From: Saprospiraceae bacterium
GTDB taxonomy: Bacteria > Bacteroidota > Bacteroidia > Chitinophagales > Saprospiraceae
Reading direction: 5' to 3'
Assembly (NCBI GenBank): GCA_007121335.1
Contig: SKLY01000156.1
Coordinates: 1-32,613, forward strand
Length of the DNA stretch: 32,613 nucleotides
Positions 16,231 to 24,419 of the stretch are shown here, piece by piece. Below the pieces are notes generated by a model that saw only the letters and a list, made by a program, of their open reading frames with translations, did no database searches and was not told the origin of the DNA. The position numbers and the translations under genes were made by a program. Each line of letters begins with the position of its first letter. The stretch's first letter is position 1.

Positions 16231-17805
16231 TCAATGAACGATAAAGGGTTCTACGCGCTGCATTTTATCACTGGCCATACGAATGTAATACATTCCGGCA
16301 TCCAGGACTCCGGTGTGGAGGTGAATGCGTTGATGTGGACCCATCGGTATGTTTTTTTCACGGGACATCAACATTTTGCCATCGACGGAGAAGACTTCCA
16401 TGCGAACATCCTGCACTCCGTATTCATTATTTATAATTACAGAGGGGTCGGTCCCGGAGGGCACCGGATTTTGATGGAGTCGCATACTGAATTCTGACTC
16501 GCTGATTTCGTCCACAGAAACCCCTACATCGCTGGTTATGAAGCTAAAAGTTGGGCTTCTGTCTGCACAGTAGTAAGTGTCGTTTAGGGGCCTGACTCTC
16601 CAGTAATAAAATTCCAGTTCATCCAAATTAGTAAGGGTGTAAGAGGTCCCGTCCACAAACTTCTCTACCACCATATTTAGACCAAAGAAAGGGAGTTCTG
16701 AAACTTCCAGGTAGTAATAGGTAGCATTTTCAGCTGCTTCCCAAACCAATGTAACCTCATCGTGGAAATCTGACTCCTCTCCATTTATAGGATTGAGTGC
16801 GACAATTTCCCCGGCATCAATAACACCCGTGGAAGGTGTCCCAAACCCCTCTCTTAAATGACTGCGTGATGATGACATAAAGTCAGCCACCATAACATCG
16901 ATCTGGGTTGGCGTAAATTCGTAGTCAGGGCAGTTTAGAAAATACCCCATATAGTTGTTTTGCATGGGTTCGATCAAATCCTCATTGCGATCGTACACTT
17001 CGATATTAAATGGACCACAGCCACCGCCGGCACTCCAGCCGAATCCAAAGTTGTAATCCGGTGGCGTATCACAGATCCTGTCAGCGGCATTGGTGCAATT
17101 ACTGCCATCGACCAGCTCCACTTGATTGAACCCACCAGGGGCGATAACTTGTGTAACCGGATTCCCGTGTATGTCTTCATCCCATGGCTCTTGTTCCCAA
17201 CCAAAAAACGTGTGCTGCAAACTAAAGAAGTGACCGATTTCATGAGCCAATACAAAGGTTGAATTTACCTGGTCATTTCTAACCACTACCCAATCATTCG
17301 GGATGTCGTAATATCCGAGTGTAAAACCTCCGCCACCTCCGGAAGTGGTATTTTGTGCAAAGAAAACATTAAGGGCCCGGTTATCTCTGGCCCCGGATAG
17401 TATAGCTGTCGCCAAACTCGCATTGTTGAAAGCAGCATTATTATTGATGTAATTGATACTCCGGTCCTTTAAGAAAAACTGGATGTTGTAGTGGCCAAAA
17501 GCCTCGTTTAGGATGCACATTTGATTAATAATATCGGGTTCGCGCACCCCACCTGTACCATCCAGCCTGTTTATGGAGTGAAACTTAATTGGGACATAAA
17601 TGGTGCTACCTGATCTCCTGAATTCCAGGTTTTCAGCCATTCTTAAATTGGTTTCAAGGCGTTCAATTTCTTCAGGTCCAGGGTGATAACCGCAGTGGTG
17701 GTGGTCGTGATCTGCAACCACCTGCCCAAATGTCAAGGCAGGGCTTGTTAATGTAAGGGCAAAAACGGCTATAAGAATCCCGATCTGGGTAAAAAACTTA
17801 CTCAT
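16231..17805 (-). CDS. Secreted M43 zinc metalloprotease with T9SS domain, upstream copy
   Basis: 524 residues. A signal peptide (MSKFFTQIGILIAVFALTLT..., cleavage near TFGQ) is followed by a His-rich segment, DHDHHHCGYH, at residues 32-41 that could bind metal or act in a propeptide Cys-switch-like way (inference). The active site is HEIGHFFSLQH at residues 188-198, three zinc-ligand His with the catalytic Glu. VDGSNCTNAADRICDTPPDY and the Met-turn candidate NYMGYFLNCPD match M43 proteins. After the protease come a fibronectin-like domain (VTLVWEAAENATYYYLEV) and a T9SS sorting domain (RMEVFSVDGKML, VLDAGMYYIRM). The downstream gene has the same domain order, so these are tandem duplicates that have diverged considerably. 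Confidence 0.88.
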   Translation of the reverse strand: MSKFFTQIGILIAVFALTLTSPALTFGQVVADHDHHHCGYHPGPEEIERLETNLRMAENLEFRRSGSTIYVPIKFHSINRLDGTGGVREPDIINQMCILNEAFGHYNIQFFLKDRSINYINNNAAFNNASLATAILSGARDNRALNVFFAQNTTSGGGGGFTLGYYDIPNDWVVVRNDQVNSTFVLAHEIGHFFSLQHTFFGWEQEPWDEDIHGNPVTQVIAPGGFNQVELVDGSNCTNAADRICDTPPDYNFGFGWSAGGGCGPFNIEVYDRNEDLIEPMQNNYMGYFLNCPDYEFTPTQIDVMVADFMSSSRSHLREGFGTPSTGVIDAGEIVALNPINGEESDFHDEVTLVWEAAENATYYYLEVSELPFFGLNMVVEKFVDGTSYTLTNLDELEFYYWRVRPLNDTYYCADRSPTFSFITSDVGVSVDEISESEFSMRLHQNPVPSGTDPSVIINNEYGVQDVRMEVFSVDGKMLMSREKNIPMGPHQRIHLHTGVLDAGMYYIRMASDKMQRVEPFIVH

Positions 17806-17920
17806 TGTACTGATTTGTTATTGAAAAATGTAAAGTTACTTCAAAATAAAGTTTCGACAAAAAATGCCTGAAATACTATAAACTGTGTTCATATAATTAA
17901 CTGATTTTTCGGCTTTTCCT

Positions 17921-17928
17921 TACATTTG
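17921..17928 (+). promoter_or_regulatory. Probable -7 element of the malate dehydrogenase promoter
   Basis: TACATTTG is an exact TAnnTTTG match, 21 nt upstream of the ATG. The -33 region has no TTG, so the promoter rests on the -7 element alone. Confidence 0.4.
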
Positions 17929-17949
17929 CGGTTCAAAAAAATCTAAATC

Positions 17950-18888
17950 ATGGCTAAAGTAACAGTAGTAGGCGCCGGTAATGTAGGCGCAACAGTAGCA
18001 AATGTTCTATCATTTGGGGATGTCGTAAAGGAAGTGGTACTTCTCGATATCAAAGGAGATCTCGCCAGGGGAAAAGCGCTCGATACCTGGCAACAGGCCC
18101 CCATCAATCACTACAGCACATATTGTGTAGGAACCGAGGATTACGCTGAAACCAGGGACTCTGATATCGTGGTAATTACTGCAGGAATTCCAAGAAAACC
18201 AGGAATGTCTAGAGACGACCTCATTTCTACCAATGCTAAAATTGTCAATCAGGTCACAACCAATATTTTAAAGTATTCTGACAACCCCATCTTAATTGTG
18301 GTTTCCAACCCGCTGGATGTAATGACCTATGCAGCCTACGAGGCGGCAGGGCTCGATTCTTCAAGGGTTTTTGGAATGGCTGGCATCCTCGACACCGCAC
18401 GGTACCGCGCTTTTCTGGCCACTGAACTAGGGGTGTCTCCCAAAGATATCCAGGCTGTGCTTATGGGAGGTCACGGTGATACCATGGTCCCTCTCCCTAG
18501 ATACACTACCGTTGCAGGTATCCCTGTAACCGAACTCATCGAATTGGACAAGCTGGATGCCATTATTGACCGAACTAAAAAGGGTGGTGGTGAACTCGTT
18601 AAATTAATGGGAACCTCTGCCTGGTATGCACCCGGTGCTGCCGCAGCGCAAATGGTCGAAACCATCGTTCGGGATGAAAACCGCATATTCCCTTGCTGTG
18701 TCAAACTCACCGGGCAATACGGACTAAAGGATCTGTTTATTGGTGCGCCAGTTAAATTGGGTAAGGAGGGTATTGCCGATATTATTGAGCTGGATCTCAA
18801 TGAGGGTGAAATGGAACTGCTTAACACCTCTGCCCAGCATGTGAGGGAGGTAATTGACGTGTATAAGAAAATGGACCTGAAGGCTTGA
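17950..18888 (+). CDS. mdh: Malate dehydrogenase (LDH-like type)
   Basis: 312 residues, full length. NAD-binding GAGNVGATVAN is at residues 8-18, with LLDIKGDLARGKALD carrying the Asp that selects NAD(H). The substrate loop is GIPRKPGMSRDDL, with both Arg residues expected for dicarboxylate binding; NPLDVMTY follows, and the catalytic His lies in MGGHGDTMVPL. The enzyme interconverts malate and oxaloacetate in the citric acid cycle in the cytoplasm. The Arg in the mobile loop and the family signature favour malate over lactate. It is monocistronic, with its own promoter and a strong terminator shared with the convergent gene. Confidence 0.95.
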   Translation: MAKVTVVGAGNVGATVANVLSFGDVVKEVVLLDIKGDLARGKALDTWQQAPINHYSTYCVGTEDYAETRDSDIVVITAGIPRKPGMSRDDLISTNAKIVNQVTTNILKYSDNPILIVVSNPLDVMTYAAYEAAGLDSSRVFGMAGILDTARYRAFLATELGVSPKDIQAVLMGGHGDTMVPLPRYTTVAGIPVTELIELDKLDAIIDRTKKGGGELVKLMGTSAWYAPGAAAAQMVETIVRDENRIFPCCVKLTGQYGLKDLFIGAPVKLGKEGIADIIELDLNEGEMELLNTSAQHVREVIDVYKKMDLKA

Positions 18889-19050
18889 TAGCTTTTTTTC
18901 GGTGCTATACCTGGCTTAATAAAACTGTGCTTTCATCAGCCAGATGTTAATTTTTAGAAAACCGCAACATAATAAGGCCTAACTGGTTTGAAGGTATGTA
19001 ATCGAACTCAAATTTTATTCAAAGATTATTTGAGAAATGGTTAAGAAAGA

Positions 19051-19083
19051 AAAGGGCGATAGTTGATCCAACTATTGCCCTTT
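19051..19083. terminator. Bidirectional intrinsic terminator between mdh and the prolyl oligopeptidase gene
   Basis: A 15-bp stem with one G-T pair, arms aaagggcgatagttg (19051-19065) and caactattgcccttt (19069-19083), 3-nt loop, flanked by A-rich sequence on the left and a T-run on the right. It can end transcription from both convergent genes. Confidence 0.9.
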
Positions 19084-19109
19084 TTCATAATCCCGGCCTA
19101 CCTTTTTTT

Positions 19110-21257
19110 CTAGTCGTATTTCAACCTTGTCCCTGTGTTGTAGAAGAAGAATGACCAGATATCAGTCTGTTCTTCGATTATTTTTGACATAGGTTTCCCG
19201 GCACCGTGCCCTGCATCGGTATCAATTCTTATCAGCGCTGGTGCATCACCGCCTTGATTGCGCTGCAATTCAGCGGCAAATTTGAAGGAATGAGCCGGCA
19301 CCACTCGATCATCGTGGTCTGCTGTTGTGATGAGGGTAGCCGGGTATTCAACGCCCTCTTCTACATTGTGCAATGGTGAATATTCATACAAAAACTCAAA
19401 CTGCTCCGGATCGTCCGCTGATCCGTATTCGGGAATCCATCCCTTTCCGACTGTAAATTGGTGATACCGCAGCATGTCAAGAACTCCTACACGTGGAATG
19501 GCAACAGCAAATAAATCGGGTCTTTGAAGCATGCATGCAGCAACGAGTAATCCACCATTTGAACCTCCGATCATGCCGAGCTTTTCAGGTGAAGTATAGC
19601 CCTCCTGTACCAGAAACTCTCCGGCGCCTATGAAATCATCAAATACATTCTGTTTGTTTTCCAACATACCTGCTTTGTGCCACTCTTCACCAAATTCTCC
19701 TCCACCGCGTATGTTAGCCATGGCATAAACGCCACCATTTTCCAGCAACACAAGATTACTCGCGGAAAATGACGGGGTCAAACTGATATTAAATCCGCCG
19801 TAACCATAGAGCATTGCAGGGTTTGTTCCATCCAACTCAAGACCCTTTTTGTGAACCACAAACATGGGAACTTCGGTACCATCCAGACTCTCGTAAAATA
19901 CCTGTCGCTCAACGAAATCATTGGGATCGAAGGCCAATTCGCTCTCAAAAAACGCCTCTGAATCTTGACTTTCGGGATCGTATTTGAAAACCGTGGAAGG
20001 GTAGAGAAAAGAGGAGAAAGAAAAGAACAGTTCCTCCTGGTCCGGAGTGCCGGAAAAACCCGATGCAGACCCTGTTCCCGGCAAGGAAATTTCCACCGGA
20101 TTTTCACCATCAGGGGTCATTTGAATCACTTTGCTCATCGCGTTCTCAAGGTAGTGAGCAAAAACATAGCCGCTTCCAGTGCTAACAGAACGCAGCAAAT
20201 TTTCACCCTCGGGAATCACCTCCGTCCAATCATCAGGGTCTTTGTTGTATGGATCAACAGAAATCAGACGGTAATTGGGCGCATCAATGTCTGTTCGGAC
20301 CAGGAATCGTCCATCTACGTGATCTACCACGGAATTTTTATTGGAATACCCCTCAAATAAAAGCTGGAATTCCATCTCATCCCTGTTGTTGGGCTTGAAG
20401 TAAGTAGCGTATCCATCAGTACCGGGTGCCCCATGCATAATGACGTATTCCCTGTCATCGGTCAGGTAAGTGAAATGGTACATAAAGGGCCGGTCGCGGT
20501 CCTCGTGCACCAAAATATCCTCGGATTGCGGCGTGCCCAGTTTGTGGTAGTAAATGGAGTGAAACTGATTGTTGGCAGAGAGTTCCATGCCCGGCTCTGG
20601 CTCGGGATATCTGCTGTAATAGAATCCCTCATCGTCCCAACTCGCTCCGGAAAACTTCACCCATTCGAGCTTATCTTCCAACTCTTCGCCGGTTTCCACC
20701 TCATACACGCCTATAGTTACCCAGTCTGAGCCGGCTTCCTGCCTGGCGTAGGCTATGTGTTTATGGTCGGGTGAGGCTCCGAGTAAGTTGATAGAAACCA
20801 GGCCCTCCTCACTGATTTCATTGGGGTCAATAAATACCTCAGGCTTCCCATCCAGACCCTTCTTTCTAAAGATGACCGGTTGGTTTTGAAGACCGTCATT
20901 TCTGTTGAAGAAATAGTAATCTCCCACTTTCCGTGGAGCACTGTGTCTCGGATAATCCATCAACTCCTGCAGTCGGTCGGTGATCCTGTCTCTAAATGGC
21001 AAACTCTCCAAATAGCCAAAGGTGACCTCATTTTGAAGGGCAACCCATTCTTTTACCTCGGCTGCAGTATCCACCTCCAGCCAGCGAAACGGGTCTTCAA
21101 TCATCACCCCGTGGTAATCATCCACCACATCCACGGTTTTGGTTTCCGGGTATTCTACTGTGATGGGTTCAAAGTCAACTCTTTCAGCCTCTGTCTCACA
21201 GGCAAATAACAAGATGGTTAGGCTGCCAAGCAGAACTCCAATAAATACATTCTTCAT
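19110..21257 (-). CDS. Prolyl oligopeptidase family (S9A) serine peptidase, lipoprotein
   Basis: 715 residues, the usual length for prolyl oligopeptidase. The lipobox is LLFAC, with Cys at residue 20, so the enzyme is probably anchored to a membrane facing the periplasm or surface. A seven-bladed propeller follows the N-terminal segment (YHGVMIEDPFRWLE at 48-61). The C-terminal alpha/beta-hydrolase domain carries the catalytic triad: Ser566 in GMIGGSNGGL, Asp in TADHDDRVVP near residue 650, and His684 in DAGHGAGKP. YGYGGFNISLTPSFS and ANIRGGGEFGEEWH are family signature blocks. It cleaves short peptides after proline. Unlike the cytoplasmic mammalian enzyme it is exported. It is not linked in an operon with the WbqC-family gene upstream (about 155 bp away). 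Confidence 0.93.
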   Translation of the reverse strand: MKNVFIGVLLGSLTILLFACETEAERVDFEPITVEYPETKTVDVVDDYHGVMIEDPFRWLEVDTAAEVKEWVALQNEVTFGYLESLPFRDRITDRLQELMDYPRHSAPRKVGDYYFFNRNDGLQNQPVIFRKKGLDGKPEVFIDPNEISEEGLVSINLLGASPDHKHIAYARQEAGSDWVTIGVYEVETGEELEDKLEWVKFSGASWDDEGFYYSRYPEPEPGMELSANNQFHSIYYHKLGTPQSEDILVHEDRDRPFMYHFTYLTDDREYVIMHGAPGTDGYATYFKPNNRDEMEFQLLFEGYSNKNSVVDHVDGRFLVRTDIDAPNYRLISVDPYNKDPDDWTEVIPEGENLLRSVSTGSGYVFAHYLENAMSKVIQMTPDGENPVEISLPGTGSASGFSGTPDQEELFFSFSSFLYPSTVFKYDPESQDSEAFFESELAFDPNDFVERQVFYESLDGTEVPMFVVHKKGLELDGTNPAMLYGYGGFNISLTPSFSASNLVLLENGGVYAMANIRGGGEFGEEWHKAGMLENKQNVFDDFIGAGEFLVQEGYTSPEKLGMIGGSNGGLLVAACMLQRPDLFAVAIPRVGVLDMLRYHQFTVGKGWIPEYGSADDPEQFEFLYEYSPLHNVEEGVEYPATLITTADHDDRVVPAHSFKFAAELQRNQGGDAPALIRIDTDAGHGAGKPMSKIIEEQTDIWSFFFYNTGTRLKYD

Positions 21258-21412
21258 TTCTCTCCGGTTTGTTTCGATTTGTTAAATAACAACGTAAATA
21301 TAATTATTCTTATGAAACCAATTGAGTGAAATGGTTTCGAAGGGGCGATTTAGTGAGGAATTGAGTTGATTATTGACGGCTTGGTGCCTTTGAACTTCTC
21401 TCAAAAGGCTTA

Positions 21413-22042
21413 CTATTCCCTTCGATATCGCTTTAAAAAGGTAGAGCCCTCTGGTCCCAGGCAAAATATCAGGTCCAAAATGCTGAGATTGGGCTGGAAC
21501 CCAAATTTATCCTCAAAGACCTGTGGATAGTGGTTTACTATCCGTGATTTTTTAAGCAAACCGGGTTTGTAATGACCTCTTTCGTCATCGATTTCCGGCT
21601 TGTCGCTGTAATCCGACTGCCAGGCACTTGTAAATTCAAGAGTGAGTTTTGGGGCAACGATGTCCCGGCTGATTTTGAGAGATTCCACATTCAGGTCTAA
21701 AAGAAGTTCTTTCCGGCCGTCAAAAAGTGATTTGATGGGTGGGAAATAATCCTCGAAATAGGGGCTTTTGCCGTAGGCGGTCTGGATGCTCCGCAAATGC
21801 TGAAGTTCCCAGTTTTCATCCCTTGAAATGCGGACTTCGGAAATAGAGGTTTTATCATTTTTTCCTTTTTCCAGTGGGACAGTCAAACGCACAGGTCCAT
21901 TTGGTCCCGATATATAGTATCGGTTTCGGTATCCTCCCTTTTGGTAGTTTTCGTGAATTTCTAATAGCCAGCCATCACTTTGAACAGCAGCAGCCCAAAC
22001 AGCCACCGGAGGAAATAACATGATCTCAGTTAATAATTGCAT
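21413..22042 (-). CDS. WbqC-like family protein
   Basis: 209 residues from ATG 22042 (MQLLTEIMLFPP); the frame extends further upstream, but that part looks noncoding. FPPVAVWAAAVQSDGWLLEIHENYQKGGYRNRYYISGPNG and LTVPLEKGK, then SIQTAYGKSPYFEDYFPPI, are blocks characteristic of WbqC-like proteins. Members appear near O-antigen or surface polysaccharide genes in some bacteria and are widespread singletons in Bacteroidota; their reaction is not established. No signal peptide or membrane segment is visible. It is divergent from the ABC ATPase gene with a 229-bp gap between them in which I see no clear consensus promoter. Confidence 0.8.
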   Translation of the reverse strand: MQLLTEIMLFPPVAVWAAAVQSDGWLLEIHENYQKGGYRNRYYISGPNGPVRLTVPLEKGKNDKTSISEVRISRDENWELQHLRSIQTAYGKSPYFEDYFPPIKSLFDGRKELLLDLNVESLKISRDIVAPKLTLEFTSAWQSDYSDKPEIDDERGHYKPGLLKKSRIVNHYPQVFEDKFGFQPNLSILDLIFCLGPEGSTFLKRYRRE

Positions 22043-22271
22043 GAAAAAAGGAGTAAATAGGTGCACAAAGGTAGTAAATGGAGCTATTGGACGAAAAAAA
22101 TCACCCGTACATCCATCATTTCCAAAAAAATGTCGTTCATTATCATATCTTGCAGTTGAAAAATTCAGGAAGTCCAAAATAATCTGGTTTTAAGTTCATC
22201 TTGAGGGGCTTATTATCATTCTCAGTGGAAACCCTGCCATGAATTGAAGTATTTTTTGCAAAAAAGAAAGT

Positions 22272-23006
22272 ATGCACGCCAACACTAAAGAAATAATCCG
22301 CACCGAAGACATTAAGAAAACTTATCAGATGGGAACCATGGTGGTAAATGCACTCAATGGGGTGTCCATTACCATCAATGAGAATGAGTACGTCGCCTTG
22401 ATGGGCCCTTCCGGTTCGGGAAAATCCACTTTGATGAATGTACTCGGCTGTTTGGACAGTCCGACCTCGGGAAAATACATTCTCGACAATCAGGATGTGA
22501 GCAGGATGTCCGACAGTGAGCTGGCCGGAATACGAAATCGCCAGATTGGCTTTGTATTTCAAACTTTTAACCTCCTTCCCAGATTAAGTGCGCTGGACAA
22601 TGTAGCACTACCTCTGGTTTATGGTGGGATTTCAAGGAGACAAAGAACTGAAAGGGCCTTAGAAGTGCTCGACCTCGTTGGATTGGGGGATAGAACACAT
22701 CACAAACCCAATGAATTATCCGGTGGACAGCGTCAGCGCGTAGCCATTGCCAGAGCCCTTGTTTCAAACCCCAGCATTATTTTGGCCGACGAGCCCACAG
22801 GAAACCTGGATACCAAAACCTCCTATGAGATTATGGAGATTTTTGAGAAGGTCCATGAGGCAGGCAATACCATCATTTTGGTCACGCACGAAATCGACAT
22901 CTCCGAACACGCCCACAGAATTATCAAACTCAGAGATGGGGTAGTAGAAACCGATGAGTTGAACCAAGATGTAAAAAAATTATTAGGTACAGGAGTAGAA
23001 AGTTGA
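22272..23006 (+). CDS. ABC transporter ATP-binding protein, LolD/MacB type
   Basis: 244 residues with all motifs of an active ABC ATPase: Walker [10 protein letters not shown] near residue 45, Q-loop [15 protein letters not shown], signature [15 protein letters not shown], Walker [12 protein letters not shown] and the switch His in [19 protein letters not shown] and [17 protein letters not shown] are characteristic of the LolD/MacB/FtsE group, which drives lipoprotein release or mechanotransmission-type extrusion. No permease gene is adjacent, so its partner is encoded elsewhere. The last codons (Val-Glu-Ser-stop) fall in an AGTTGAAAGT-type repeat, so the extreme C-terminus seems to have been set by the repeat. 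Confidence 0.92.
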   Translation: MHANTKEIIRTEDIKKTYQMGTMVVNALNGVSITINENEYVALMGPSGSGKSTLMNVLGCLDSPTSGKYILDNQDVSRMSDSELAGIRNRQIGFVFQTFNLLPRLSALDNVALPLVYGGISRRQRTERALEVLDLVGLGDRTHHKPNELSGGQRQRVAIARALVSNPSIILADEPTGNLDTKTSYEIMEIFEKVHEAGNTIILVTHEIDISEHAHRIIKLRDGVVETDELNQDVKKLLGTGVES

Positions 23007-23176
23007 AAGTAAAAAGTTTAGACAGTAAAAAGTCGATAATGGCCCACCAAAGGGTTGGGGGCAAGCGGTTAGGGCTTTGGGGCATGAGAGGCAATTAGTA
23101 AATTGCGTGTTTTTCTATCTGTAGATACGCACGGCCGTTGAGAGTTGAAAGTTTAGAAAGTACAAAGTTGAAAGTG
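22998..23176. repeat. AGTTGAAAGT-type repeat arrays
   Basis: Two A/G-rich stretches built of AGT-spaced units: 22998-23032 (gaaagttgaaagtaaaaagt, then tttagacagtaaaaagt) and 23141-23176 (agagttgaaagtttagaaag, then tacaaagttgaaagt). They begin inside the stop region of the ABC ATPase gene. Similar AGTTGAAAGT-type tracts are familiar from gene gaps of Bacteroidota. The 770-bp gap 23007-23776 has no credible gene; its other contents are listed separately. Confidence 0.6.
23101..23139. repeat. Degenerate ACGCACGGCCGT dispersed-palindrome fragment
   Basis: AATTGCGTG at 23101-23109, then GTAGATACGCACGGCCGT at 23121-23138 with the self-complementary ACGGCCGT at 23131-23138. It resembles one half of a dispersed palindrome (GTAGAGACGCACGGCCGTGC and its complement) that I recall from gaps in several bacterial phyla; the other half has been replaced by the AGTTGAAAGT array. 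Confidence 0.4.
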
Positions 23177-23347
23177 GGGCATTATTAGGCGGCAGGTAGT
23201 TTTCTTTCCAGTTAATTATTAAGGCGCATGGCGCAAATAGTCGCTTTAACCTAATTTCTAAAGTAGGTAGTTAGTATATTGCTGTGTTCTAATGTATGTA
23301 CTGACGTATTAAAATACTTCTACCATAATATGATGAAGCGAAAATAA

Positions 23348-23578
23348 ACGTGGCCTTTAGGAATTTGGCGTTAAGAAAAATTGGTTTCTCACCGTTAAGA
23401 AAGTTGTCAGTGTCTGAAGTTCATAGGAATTCGACAAAAAGATTCGGAGAGTCAATAGCAACAAACGGTAAAAGCCGTGATTCTTCCCTTAGTATTGTTG
23501 CCTTGTAAATTCCTATGAACAAGTTTGACAACTTTTAGGTGAGGGGCCGATTTTTTAGTCAAATTCATACGTGGCCTT
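23348..23578. mobile_element. Foldback (MITE-like) element with nested inverted repeats and 10-bp flanking direct repeats
   Basis: Inverted blocks pair in order from outside inward: GAATTTG 23361-23367 with CAAATTC 23560-23566; CTCACC 23388-23393 with GGTGAG 23538-23543; AAGTTGTCA 23401-23409 with TGACAACTT 23526-23534; GTTCATAGGAATT 23419-23431 with AATTCCTATGAAC 23508-23520 (perfect 13 bp). Inside the 76-nt loop are GCAACAA 23458-23464 with TTGTTGC 23495-23501, and ACGG 23465-23468 with CCGT 23475-23478. Just outside the arms the same 10 bases, ACGTGGCCTT, occur directly at 23348-23357 and 23569-23578, like a target-site duplication. No ORF is inside. A structured RNA is the alternative reading. 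Confidence 0.55.
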
Positions 23579-23588
23579 GATTTTTTTG

Positions 23589-23616
23589 TTACTTTTTGTA
23601 TCAAGACAAAAAGTAA
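23589..23616. repeat. REP-like hairpin TTACTTTTTG/CAAAAAGTAA
   Basis: A perfect 10-bp inverted repeat (arms 23589-23598 and 23607-23616) with an 8-nt loop, tatcaaga. The surrounding cttgatttttttgttac and loop sequence match, from memory, a hairpin repeat seen many times in Bacteroidota gene gaps. It directly follows the right-hand ACGTGGCCTT of the foldback element. Confidence 0.6.
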
Positions 23617-23635
23617 TATATAAAATATGTGGCAA

Positions 23636-23666
23636 TTGGTTTAATTTAGCCGGGGCAATAATTTTG
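23636..23666 (+). promoter_or_regulatory. Bacteroidota-type promoter upstream of the adenosyltransferase gene
   Basis: TTG 23636-23638, a 20-nt spacer and TAATTTTG 23659-23666 fit the consensus. The start codon is 110 nt further on, giving a 5' leader of about 100 nt. No cobalamin riboswitch is recognisable in that short AT-rich leader. Confidence 0.5.
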
Positions 23667-23776
23667 CCAATGAAAGTAAGCAATTGTACAACTTATTATG
23701 AAAATTATTTATAATTCATAAGATATTGAATGGTAGTTTGTTAATCAGATTTTTGCAATCAAGAAACATATAACCA

Positions 23777-24325
23777 ATGGGATTTAAGATTTATACAAAA
23801 ACCGGAGACAAAGGCATGACCGGACTTTTCGGTGGTAAGAGGGTCTCTAAGGACCACGTCAGAATTGATGCTTATGGAACGGTCGATGAGCTCAATTCTT
23901 TCACGGGCTTACTGCGCGACCACCTTGAACAGTCAGAACTGCGAGAACAACTGAAAAAAATTCAGAATAAACTCTTTGACCTCGGCTCTTATCTCGCAAG
24001 CCCTGATGAGAAAAAAGGCACAGAGGGCGTCGATCAGGCGCATGTAGAATGGCTGGAAAAATGTATAGACAAAATGGAGGAAGATCTGGAGCCTCTGAAA
24101 AACTTCATTCTTCCGGGCGGTCACCCCAATGTTTCCAGAGCGCACATCTGCAGGACTGTATGCCGACGCGCAGAGAGAAGGGTGGTGAGTTTGGCTCATC
24201 AGGATGAAACCGATGACCTCAATGTACAGTACCTCAATCGCCTGTCAGATTACTTCTTCACCCTGGCCAGGTTCCTGACCCACCACTACGAAGTTCCAGA
24301 AGTCAAATGGGAGAAAGGCAGTTAG
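23777..24325 (+). CDS. PduO-type cob(I)alamin adenosyltransferase
   Basis: 182 residues, normal for the PduO/ATR group. The N-terminal ATP-binding motif is YTKTGDKGMTGLFGGKR at residues 5-21, followed by DAYGTVDELNSFTGLLRD. The C-terminal helices carry FILPGG, RAHICRTVCRRAERRVV and LNRLSDYFFTLARF, with the Arg and Asn/Arg-Leu-Ser-Asp residues that line the active site. It transfers the adenosyl group of ATP to cob(I)alamin, making coenzyme B12 for mutases such as methylmalonyl-CoA mutase. It is a soluble trimer in the cytoplasm. No B12 synthesis gene is adjacent, which suggests salvage or repair of the cofactor. Confidence 0.95.
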   Translation: MGFKIYTKTGDKGMTGLFGGKRVSKDHVRIDAYGTVDELNSFTGLLRDHLEQSELREQLKKIQNKLFDLGSYLASPDEKKGTEGVDQAHVEWLEKCIDKMEEDLEPLKNFILPGGHPNVSRAHICRTVCRRAERRVVSLAHQDETDDLNVQYLNRLSDYFFTLARFLTHHYEVPEVKWEKGS

Positions 24326-24376
24326 TGAATTTCAGGCACTGGCTCTGATTTGATTAGCAAAATTTTTAAGCGGTTC

Positions 24377-24395
24377 ACCTGTTAACTACACAGGT
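24377..24395. promoter_or_regulatory. Inverted repeat ACCTGT-N7-ACAGGT before mutS2
   Basis: Six-base arms at 24377-24382 and 24390-24395, 25 bp before the TTG start of mutS2. It could be an operator or a small RNA hairpin; there is no T-run to make it a terminator. Chance occurrence cannot be excluded. Confidence 0.2.
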
Positions 24396-24419
24396 TAATC
24401 ACAAAAGGTATATATCAGC

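Noticed and set aside
23340-23620. CRISPR array
   Set aside because: The repeats are inverted and nested rather than direct and regularly spaced, and no cas gene is in the window.
23670-23714. 14-codon ORF just after the promoter, possible leader peptide
   Set aside because: Its ATG begins only 3 nt after the -7 element, so it would probably lie at or before the transcription start; no regulatory codon run is visible.
23667-23776. Possible cobalamin riboswitch ahead of the adenosyltransferase
   Set aside because: The leader is only about 100 nt, AT-rich, and no B12-box-like sequence is present.
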